Source: an uncultured Bacteroidales bacterium (lineage in GTDB: Bacteria; Bacteroidota; Bacteroidia; Bacteroidales; FEN-979). Taken from it: a DNA stretch of 64,000 nt. The stretch is taken from assembly GCA_903903985.1 (NCBI GenBank), contig CAIVAT010000090.1, forward strand, positions 1-64,000, given 5' to 3'. The notes beneath the pieces were generated by a model that was not told the DNA's origin, did not search any database, and was given only the letters and a program-made list of their open reading frames with translations. The position numbers and the translations under genes were made by a program. Numbering within the stretch: the first letter of the stretch is position 1; every line of letters starts with the position of its first letter. Below, in pieces: positions 57,561-64,000 of this stretch.

Positions 57561-57568
57561 CAAAATTA
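57561..57568 (-). promoter_or_regulatory. Candidate -7 box (TAATTTTG) for the ROK kinase
   Basis: This is an exact TAnnTTTG on the minus strand with a TTTG about 24 bp upstream. Transcription would begin about 35 nt before the start codon. Confidence 0.35.
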
Positions 57569-57634
57569 ACAGGTTAAATACAATAATAAATGCAAAAGTA
57601 AAAGTTATTTAAGATACTTCAAATTTTCCTTCAA

Positions 57635-57665
57635 TCCCACGTCCCACGTCCCACGTCCCACGTCA
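57635..57665. repeat. 7-bp tandem repeat TCCCACG
   Basis: Four and a half copies of TCCCACG stand right after the polA stop codon at 57671 (minus strand). Such heptamer arrays look like slipped-strand or mobile intergenic repeats. Confidence 0.8.
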
Positions 57666-57670
57666 CCCCT

Positions 57671-60583
57671 TTAATGAGCCTCCAGCCAGTTTCTCCCCGT
57701 ATTCATATCAATCAGTACCGGGACATCCAGCCGGATTGCGTTTTGCATGCCATGAATAACAATCGGTTTGAGTGTTTCCAACTCCTCCTTGTGTGCATCA
57801 AACACCAACTCGTCATGGACCTGCAGGATCATGCGGGATTTCAGTTTCTGCCGCTCCATTTCATTGTAAATATCGATCATGGCAATCTTGATCATATCGG
57901 CAGCTGTTCCCTGGATGGGGGCGTTGATGGCGTTTCGTTCGGCAAAGCTGCGGATCGTTGCATTGCCTGAAGCGATATCGCGCAGGTAGCGCCGCCGTTT
58001 CATCATGGTTTCCACGTAGCCGTTCCTGCGGGCAGATTCAATGGTGCTATCCATGTAAGCCTTGATGTAAGGGTATTTGACAAAGTACTGGTGGATGATT
58101 TCGGCAGCTTCCTTCCGGGGAATGTTGAGCCGCTCTGATAAGCCGAAAGCCGAAATGCCATAGATGATCCCGAAGTTGACCATCTTGGCATTGCGCCTCA
58201 TCTCCCTGGTCACCTCCGTGAGCTGGATTCCGTAAACTTTTGCCGCGGTGGCGGCATGGATATCGAGCCCGAGGTTGAAATCTTCGATCATCCCCGTATC
58301 GCGGCTCAGGTGGGCAATGATGCGGAGTTCGATTTGGGAATAGTCGGCCGATAACAGCAGGTAGTTGTCATTTCGCGGCACAAATGCCTTCCGGATCTCA
58401 CGGCCCTTCTCCGTCCTGATGGGAATGTTCTGAAGGTTGGGGTTGTTGGAACTCAACCTTCCGGTGGAGGCTACCGCCTGGTTGTAGGAGGTATGTACGC
58501 GGCCATCGCGCGGATTGATCAGCGCGGGCAGCACATCCACATAGGTTGACTTCAGCTTGGTAAGCGACCGGTATTCCAATATTTTATTTACAATGGGATG
58601 TTTGTGTTCCAGTTTTACAAGCACATCTTCGCTGGTGCTGTATTGCTTGGTTTTGGTTTGTTTCGGGTTTTCAACGATCCGCAACCGTTCGTAAAGGATT
58701 TCACCAAGCTGTTTCGGTGAAGAAACATTGAAGGGAGTGCCTGCATACTCATGGATTGCGGATTCAAGGATCCTGATCTCTTTTTCAAGTTCGGCGGAGT
58801 ATTCGTTCAGCGTTAGCGGATCTACTTTCACCCCTTCGGCTTCCATGGAAGCCAGCACGGAGATCAGCGGCACCTCTATTTTATCGAACAGGTCGCGTGT
58901 GTCGGTTTCGCTGAGCATGGGTTCGAAGACCTGCTTTAACTGCAGCGTAACATCGGCATCTTCGGCTGCATATTCCTTTATTTTTTCCCGATCCACGGTG
59001 CGCATGCTGAGCTGGTTCACCCCTTTTTTCCCGATCAGCTCCTCGATCGCAACCGGTTTGTAATTCAGATAGGTCTCTGCAAGCAAATCCATGCCATGCC
59101 GCATATCTGGCTGTATGAGGTAGTGTGCGAGCATGGTGTCGAACATCGGCCCTTGCACCACCACATCATACCATTTCAGGATCGAAATATCAAACTTCAG
59201 GTTCTGCCCGACTTTCTGGATCTTGATGTTTTCGAAGACCGGCTTAAACAATGCAACGATGGCCAGGGAATCATGATACGTTTCAGGAAGGGGAACGTAA
59301 TAAGCCTCATGGGGTTGCCAGGAAAATGACATGCCGACAAGTTCGGATGCGTTTGCATTGAGCCCGGTTGTCTCCGTATCGAAACAGAAAGATGCCTGTT
59401 TTTCAAGTTCTGAGATCAGCTTCTCCCGTTTTTCATCAGTGTCGACTAAATTATAGGAGTGTTGAGTCGAATGAATGTCCATTTTTCCGGATGCAGTTTC
59501 CGCCTGTTCGTCATTTGTCTTTCGTAATTCGTCCTTCGCATATTCCTCTGAAGGTGAAAAGGTAGCTGCTGTTTGCGTAAATAAGTCATCCGGACGTTCC
59601 TTCCCCTGTAACTTTGTTACCTTGTCACCCTGTAACTTTGTTTCCTTGCTTCCCTGTAACTTAGTTTGCAGATCTGAACCTTTATCAGGGTGCAGGGACA
59701 AAAATGACGAAAGCCTTTGTGCAAAGGTGCGGAACTCCAGTTCATCGAAGAGTTTTTTCAACCGTGCCTCATCCGGATGTTCCATGATCAGCCTGGATTC
59801 ATCGAATTCAATGGGGACATCGAGAATGATGGTAGCCAGTTGTTTCGACATCAGCGCCTGATCCTGGAATTCAATTACCTTTTGACGGAGTTTTTCATTG
59901 CCGATCTTGTCTGCATTGGCGATGAGGTTTTCGACGGAGTCAAATTCAGCCAGCAGTTTTTTTGCAGTTACCTCGCCAACGCCCGGGATCCCGGGAATAT
60001 TGTCGGAAGCGTCGCCCCACAATCCGAGCAGGTCGATGACCTGTTCCGGCCGTTTGATGCTGAATTTTTCACAAACCTCTTTCACACCCAGGATTTCGAT
60101 ATCGCTGCCGAATTTTCCGGGTTTGTAAATAAAGGTATGTTCACCGACCAATTGTCCGAAATCTTTATCCGAGGTCATCATGTAGGTCTCGAAACCATGC
60201 TTTTCGGCCTGTTTTGCAAGGGTTCCGATCACATCGTCGGCCTCGTAACCGTCGACAAACAGCGTTGGAATGTTAAAGCCTTCAATAAGCTCATGGATAT
60301 AGGGAAGCGAGTGGATGATGTCCTCGGGCGTCTCCTGGCGATGGGCTTTGTAAGCTTCAAATCCGACTTTTCGTACGGTGGGGGCCATGGTATCGAAAGC
60401 CACACCGATGTGCGTGGGGTTTTCTTTCTTCAGCAGATCAAGCAATACATTTGCAAAACCAAAAACAGCAGAGGTGTTCACTCCCCTGGAATTCAACCTG
60501 GGATTTTTATTAAATGCGAAATAGGCCCGGTATATCAGGGCCATGGCATCGAGGAGAAATAGTTTCTTCGTGGGCTGCGGCAT
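57671..60583 (-). CDS. polA: DNA polymerase I
   Basis: The 970-residue protein has three domains. A 5'-3' exonuclease (1-~290) contains LFLLDAMALIYRAYFAF, DGYEADDVIGTLA and LLGLWGDASDNIPGIPGVGE. An intact 3'-5' proofreading exonuclease (~380-570) shows CFDTETTGL, GQNLKFDISIL and EYAAEDADVT. The polymerase (~590-970) shows motif A SADYSQIELRIIAHLSRD, motif B KMVNFGIIYGIS and motif C QVHDELVFD. It fills gaps and removes RNA primers. The linker at ~300-375 is unusual: it holds an in-frame 24-bp repeat (TKLQGSKE TKLQGDKV TKLQGKE) and a second low-complexity stretch (EEYAKDELRKTNDEQAE). Confidence 0.97.
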   Translation of the reverse strand: MPQPTKKLFLLDAMALIYRAYFAFNKNPRLNSRGVNTSAVFGFANVLLDLLKKENPTHIGVAFDTMAPTVRKVGFEAYKAHRQETPEDIIHSLPYIHELIEGFNIPTLFVDGYEADDVIGTLAKQAEKHGFETYMMTSDKDFGQLVGEHTFIYKPGKFGSDIEILGVKEVCEKFSIKRPEQVIDLLGLWGDASDNIPGIPGVGEVTAKKLLAEFDSVENLIANADKIGNEKLRQKVIEFQDQALMSKQLATIILDVPIEFDESRLIMEHPDEARLKKLFDELEFRTFAQRLSSFLSLHPDKGSDLQTKLQGSKETKLQGDKVTKLQGKERPDDLFTQTAATFSPSEEYAKDELRKTNDEQAETASGKMDIHSTQHSYNLVDTDEKREKLISELEKQASFCFDTETTGLNANASELVGMSFSWQPHEAYYVPLPETYHDSLAIVALFKPVFENIKIQKVGQNLKFDISILKWYDVVVQGPMFDTMLAHYLIQPDMRHGMDLLAETYLNYKPVAIEELIGKKGVNQLSMRTVDREKIKEYAAEDADVTLQLKQVFEPMLSETDTRDLFDKIEVPLISVLASMEAEGVKVDPLTLNEYSAELEKEIRILESAIHEYAGTPFNVSSPKQLGEILYERLRIVENPKQTKTKQYSTSEDVLVKLEHKHPIVNKILEYRSLTKLKSTYVDVLPALINPRDGRVHTSYNQAVASTGRLSSNNPNLQNIPIRTEKGREIRKAFVPRNDNYLLLSADYSQIELRIIAHLSRDTGMIEDFNLGLDIHAATAAKVYGIQLTEVTREMRRNAKMVNFGIIYGISAFGLSERLNIPRKEAAEIIHQYFVKYPYIKAYMDSTIESARRNGYVETMMKRRRYLRDIASGNATIRSFAERNAINAPIQGTAADMIKIAMIDIYNEMERQKLKSRMILQVHDELVFDAHKEELETLKPIVIHGMQNAIRLDVPVLIDMNTGRNWLEAH
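59497..59546. repeat. Low-complexity GACGAATTACGAAAG-type repeat inside polA
   Basis: On the coding strand GCGAAGGACGAATTACGAAA, then GACAAATGACGAA, is a chain of GACGAA/ACGAAA-like units, of a kind usually met between genes. It is translated in frame as AKDELRKTNDEQ. Confidence 0.6.
59600..59669. repeat. In-frame 24-bp tandem repeat inside polA
   Basis: On the coding strand three units of ACAAAGTTACAGGGNNNCAA-type sequence (8 codons each) lie in the linker between the two exonuclease domains, encoding TKLQG(S/D)K(E/V). Confidence 0.8.
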
Positions 60584-60684
60584 TTTACAGGAAATGATTT
60601 ATTTGTATATTTACAGTGTATAAAAGTAGCTTAAATTTTTCGTTTATAGACTTTGATTGTAACTTTGATAAAATTCTGTCCAAT

Positions 60685-61203
60685 ATGAGATTTTATCTGA
60701 TCAAAAAGGGAAATCATTATGCTTCCATGAGCATATTTGAAAAAATCGGTGGCATCGGCTGGAAGATCAATACATTGTCGATGCGGTTCAGTTTTCGAAA
60801 AGAGTGCTGGTGGGGCCCGCCGCGCGACCAGGATGATTACGACCAGAATAAGCTGGCGGGAATCGGATTCGGGACCAACCATCATAACAATTCCGTGAGG
60901 CTTACCTGGGTGCCCGATTTCGGGAATCAAGGCATGATCAATGTTTACGGGTACACCTATGATGAGAAAAAGGAAGGCCAGAAATTTACCTTCACTTTCA
61001 TCAAATCGGTTCATGTGGAGGAACCCGTCACCGGAAAGATCGAAAGCCGGGAGGGCAGGTATTTCATTACCGTGCAGGATGTTACCATTCAAATGGACAA
61101 CATTAAAACCGACCCGAACCTCTGTTTCAGGCTCTATCCCTATTTCGGGGGCAATAATACAGCTCCCCACGACATGGTTATTGAACTTGAAATGAATGGG
61201 TGA
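60685..61203 (+). CDS. Conserved hypothetical protein
   Basis: The start at 60685 (MRFYLIKKGNHYAS) is preferred because the preceding 23 codons run through the likely promoter region and have no coding character. The 172-residue protein is predicted beta-rich: FSFRKECWWGPPRDQDDYDQ, NKLAGIGFGTNHHNNSVRLT, WVPDFGNQGMINVYGYTYDE, then RLYPYFGGNNTAPHDMVIEL. A plausible jelly-roll-like layout with conserved Trp, His and Gly is all that can be said. It is followed after 15 bp by the NtrC-type regulator. Confidence 0.7.
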   Translation: MRFYLIKKGNHYASMSIFEKIGGIGWKINTLSMRFSFRKECWWGPPRDQDDYDQNKLAGIGFGTNHHNNSVRLTWVPDFGNQGMINVYGYTYDEKKEGQKFTFTFIKSVHVEEPVTGKIESREGRYFITVQDVTIQMDNIKTDPNLCFRLYPYFGGNNTAPHDMVIELEMNG

Positions 61204-61218
61204 TTAATAGATGGTGCT

Positions 61219-62559
61219 ATGGCTGATTTTTCCATTTTTATTGTTGAGGACGACCCCATTTACGGGATGATCCTTGAGCGCCATCTGGCGCTTAACCCGG
61301 ATTATGAGATCCACCTGTTCACAAACGGGAAGGATCTCCTGAAAAATCTCTACCGGAATCCTTCCTTTATTTCTCTTGATTACAGATTGCCTGATTTTGA
61401 TGGAGGAGAAATTCTGAAACGGATCAAACAATACAACCCGGAAATACAGGTAGTGATTGTTTCGGGGCAGGAGGATATTTCCACCGCAGTCAGCCTGCTC
61501 AAGGACGGGGCATATGATTACCTGATAAAAGATGAGAGTACAAGGCAAAGGTTGTGGAACGTCATCCTCAAGATCAGGGAACATGATAATTTCCGGAAGC
61601 AGATCGAGATCCTGCAGGATGAAGTCGGGAAAAAATTCGAATTCGAAAAGACCATCCTCGGGCAGAGCCCTGCAATTACAAAGTTGTACTCGTTGATTGA
61701 AAGGGCTTCACGCTCTGCCATTACCGTTTCCATTACCGGGGATACCGGAACAGGAAAGGAACTTGTTGCCAAGGCAGTGCATTATGCATCGACCCGCCGT
61801 AAAAAGCCATTTGTTGCCGTTAACATGTCCGCCATTCCCAAGGACCTTCTGGAAAGCGAACTGTTCGGATATGAAAAAGGATCCTTCACGGGGGCTTTTG
61901 CACGCAAGACCGGAAAGTTTGAGGAGGCCGACGGAGGAACGCTGTTCCTGGATGAGATCAGTGAAATGGATATTCAACTGCAGTCGAAACTCCTGAGGGC
62001 CTTGCAGGAACGAGAAGTGACACGGATTGGCGGGAAAGAACTTGTAAAGTTCGACATCCGTGTCATCACGGCCACCCACAAGGACCTGGCCGAAGAGGTG
62101 CGTAAAGGCACCTTCCGCGAAGATCTCTATTTCCGTATCCTTGGCCTTCCCATCCACCTTCCCCCGCTGAGGGAAAGAGGAAATGATATCCTGGTACTGG
62201 CGAAACATTTTTCCGATACATTCTGCCATGAAAACAAGATGAAAAAACTTGGATTTTCCGAAGGGGTGAAGGAAAAATTACTGAGTTATTCCTATCCCGG
62301 AAATGTCAGGGAACTGAAGGCTGTGATCGAGGTGGCCGTTGTGATGGCCGACGGAGAGATGCTTCAGCCGTGCGATATCACCTTCCCGCTTTTGAACAGT
62401 GACAATTTTTATATTGAAGAATCAATGACACTGGAGGATTATTGTGCCAGGATTGTCAGCACCTACCTGAATAAATACAACGACATCCCGCTTGTTGCCG
62501 AAAAACTGAAGATCGGAAAATCAACGATCTATCGGATGAAACAGGAAAACCGGATCTGA
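61219..62559 (+). CDS. Sigma-54-dependent NtrC-family response regulator
   Basis: The 446-residue protein has a receiver domain (1-~120: FIVEDD acidic pocket, phospho-acceptor Asp54 in SLDYRLPD, VIVSGQ, Lys in YLIKDE). A sigma-54 activator AAA+ domain (~145-385) has Walker A GDTGTGKE, the sigma-54-contacting loop GSFTGA (the GAFTGA variant with Ser), Walker B GGTLFLDEISEM and the arginine finger region REDLYFRI. A Fis-type helix-turn-helix ends the protein (VAEKLKIGKSTIYRMK). It activates sigma-54 promoters after phosphorylation. No cognate histidine kinase is in the window. Confidence 0.94.
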   Translation: MADFSIFIVEDDPIYGMILERHLALNPDYEIHLFTNGKDLLKNLYRNPSFISLDYRLPDFDGGEILKRIKQYNPEIQVVIVSGQEDISTAVSLLKDGAYDYLIKDESTRQRLWNVILKIREHDNFRKQIEILQDEVGKKFEFEKTILGQSPAITKLYSLIERASRSAITVSITGDTGTGKELVAKAVHYASTRRKKPFVAVNMSAIPKDLLESELFGYEKGSFTGAFARKTGKFEEADGGTLFLDEISEMDIQLQSKLLRALQEREVTRIGGKELVKFDIRVITATHKDLAEEVRKGTFREDLYFRILGLPIHLPPLRERGNDILVLAKHFSDTFCHENKMKKLGFSEGVKEKLLSYSYPGNVRELKAVIEVAVVMADGEMLQPCDITFPLLNSDNFYIEESMTLEDYCARIVSTYLNKYNDIPLVAEKLKIGKSTIYRMKQENRI

Positions 62560-62602
62560 ATCCCCGCGAGCGCATTCCTCGTGGCTTGCCACGATGTTCT
62601 TC
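62558..62602. repeat. REP-like palindromic repeat, copy C
   Basis: It begins within the stop codon of the response regulator gene: TGAATCCCCGCGAGCGCATT, then CCTCGTGGCTTGCCACGATG. GTGGC and GCCAC form a hairpin. The first 20 bp equal copies A and B. Confidence 0.65.
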
Positions 62603-62758
62603 AATTCCCGGTACCGGAATGATGCAAAAATCTGCGTGAACTGTTTTTTTCTGACCCCCTGATCCCGTCTTTAACATTTACCTGTTTATATCTTCCCTCC
62701 CATCCACGCATGAAGCGGCTTTTCTTCCCTTACATTTGAGCGAATTAAACCCTGCTCT

Positions 62759-64000
62759 ATGGTGAAAAAGAAACTGAAGGCGAAGAAGATTTTTGTGCTC
62801 GATACATCGGTAATCCTTTACAATCACAATGCGATCCGCAGTTTTGATGACAACGATGTAGCCATCCCGATCACGGTACTGGAAGAACTCGATAATTTTA
62901 AAAAGGGCAACGACAACATCAATTTCGAGGCCCGTGAATTCATCCGGATCATCGACCGGTTGTCGAACAAGGCCACGCTGACTACCTGGATCTCTCTGAG
63001 GATGCCCAAAGGCGGCAAGTTCAAGGTCGTGATGAATGAACAGAGCGAACTTGATGCGATCAAAGTCTTTGGCGAAAACAAGCCCGACCATCGCATTTTG
63101 AATGCGGCCCTGGTGATGATCTCTGAAAATCCGGGGAAAAAGGTCATCCTTGTCTCCAAAGATGTAAACCTCCGGTTGAAGGCCAAATCACTCAACATCC
63201 CTGCCGAGGATTTCGAAACGGGCAAGATCAAGGATGTCGAGGGACTTTATTCGGGGAAAACCCTGGTGGAGGGGCTGGATAAATCGATCATCGACATCAT
63301 ATACGAAGCCGGATGGTGCCTTCCTGAGGACATAGGCATTAAAAACCCCATCCCGAACCACTATTTTATCCTCAAGAACGGAAAAAGCTCGGTGCTTGCA
63401 TTTTACAACCCGCTGACGGAGCGAATAGAAAAGATTGAGAAGAAGGGAAGTTATAAAATCAATCCGCGCAATGCGGAACAGGTGTTTGCCCTCCATGCGA
63501 TTTTAAATCCCAATGTGAAACTGGTTACGATGCAGGGCATCGCCGGTACCGGGAAAACGCTGCTTGCCCTGGCAGGTGCGCTTGAACAAAAACGGAACTT
63601 CAAACAAATCTACCTGGCAAGACCCATCGTGCCATTGAGCAACAAGGACCTCGGGTATCTTCCCGGAGATATCAAATCGAAACTGGATCCCTACATGCAA
63701 CCGCTTTGGGACAACCTGAAGTTCATCCAGAGCCAGTTCAGTGAAAAAGACAAGGAATACAAGGTGCTTACCGAGGCAGTGGAAAATGAAAAGCTGGTGA
63801 TCACGCCGCTGGCCTACATCAGGGGCAGAAGTATTTCCAATGTGTGCTTCATCGTGGATGAGGCGCAGAACCTGACCCCTCACGAAGTAAAAACCATCAT
63901 CACCCGTGCCGGTGAAAATACCAAGATCATTTTTACCGGTGATATTCACCAGATTGATACACCGTACCTCGATGCACAGTCAAATGGCCTGTCAACCCTG
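62759..64000 (+). CDS. PhoH-family ATPase with N-terminal PIN domain, cut by window edge
   Basis: The frame is open from the ATG at 62759 to the window edge (414 codons seen; relatives have ~440). Residues 1-~150 are a PIN nuclease-like domain (IFVLDTSVILYN, VLEELDNFKKG and acidic residues further on). The PhoH ATPase follows with Walker A GIAGTGKT (~261-268), IYLARPIVP, LGYLPGDIKSKLDPY, RGRSISNVCFIVDEAQNL (Walker B, ~364) and TGDIHQIDTPY. PIN-PhoH proteins are ATP-driven ribonucleases or helicases. The extreme C-terminus lies outside. Confidence 0.94.
   Translation, partial: MVKKKLKAKKIFVLDTSVILYNHNAIRSFDDNDVAIPITVLEELDNFKKGNDNINFEAREFIRIIDRLSNKATLTTWISLRMPKGGKFKVVMNEQSELDAIKVFGENKPDHRILNAALVMISENPGKKVILVSKDVNLRLKAKSLNIPAEDFETGKIKDVEGLYSGKTLVEGLDKSIIDIIYEAGWCLPEDIGIKNPIPNHYFILKNGKSSVLAFYNPLTERIEKIEKKGSYKINPRNAEQVFALHAILNPNVKLVTMQGIAGTGKTLLALAGALEQKRNFKQIYLARPIVPLSNKDLGYLPGDIKSKLDPYMQPLWDNLKFIQSQFSEKDKEYKVLTEAVENEKLVITPLAYIRGRSISNVCFIVDEAQNLTPHEVKTIITRAGENTKIIFTGDIHQIDTPYLDAQSNGLSTL

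Overview
The window reads as chromosomal DNA of a Bacteroidota bacterium, most like an environmental or anaerobic Bacteroidales relative. The evidence is type IX secretion (T9SS) C-terminal sorting domains on several secreted proteins, FISUMP-domain proteins, a gingipain-type C25 peptidase, an MbnP-like lipoprotein, a general lack of Shine-Dalgarno sites, and upstream boxes of the Bacteroidetes TAnnTTTG type. I found no rRNA, tRNA or CRISPR array. Both ends cut a gene: a serine beta-lactamase-like protein on the left and a PhoH-family ATPase on the right.

Layout. From 1 to about 21.3 kb is a repeat-laden accessory region with widely spaced, mostly exported proteins. These include a 10-repeat T9SS protein, a lipoprotein, a YghO-like acetyltransferase, three proteins sharing an N-terminal 'VSIN...SAPD' module but with different C-terminal halves, a GC-rich metallophosphoesterase and a sialate O-acetylesterase. 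Most intergenic gaps here hold one copy of a ~124-bp palindromic, MITE-like element (ten clear copies and one degenerate copy between 0.8 and 21.2 kb); I saw none clearly elsewhere. Two decayed radC fragments and other gene scraps lie among them.

From 21.3 to 34.9 kb is a mixed region: a TPR membrane protein, an ECF sigma factor with a His-rich membrane protein, two FISUMP proteins, an NTF2-like protein, HU plus DUF5808, an IS110 transposase scrap, an AraC regulator with three in-frame stops, a membrane methyltransferase with a metal-exporter-like protein, a double-Cache protein and an aldo/keto reductase.

From 35 to 50.6 kb lie a PPDK-like protein without a PEP-binding barrel, an outer-membrane barrel, a stand-alone TrpF, a small HD/DUF2007 operon, a DUF1003 protein, a broken DUF1905-YdeI gene, a GH5 glycosidase with a secreted nuclease, a 1341-residue IgGFc-binding/FISUMP surface protein, and two paralogous ~70-residue proteins.

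From 50.7 to 64 kb the content becomes more core-like: a PAP2 phosphatase, MbnP-like lipoprotein, gingipain and T9SS adhesin-like cluster, then a ROK sugar kinase, DNA polymerase I (with intergenic-type tandem repeats inside its coding sequence), a conserved hypothetical, an NtrC-type response regulator and PhoH.

The best candidates for something not previously described are the palindromic element family and its link to the modular surface-protein genes, the repeat-invaded PolA linker, and the truncated PPDK-like enzyme.
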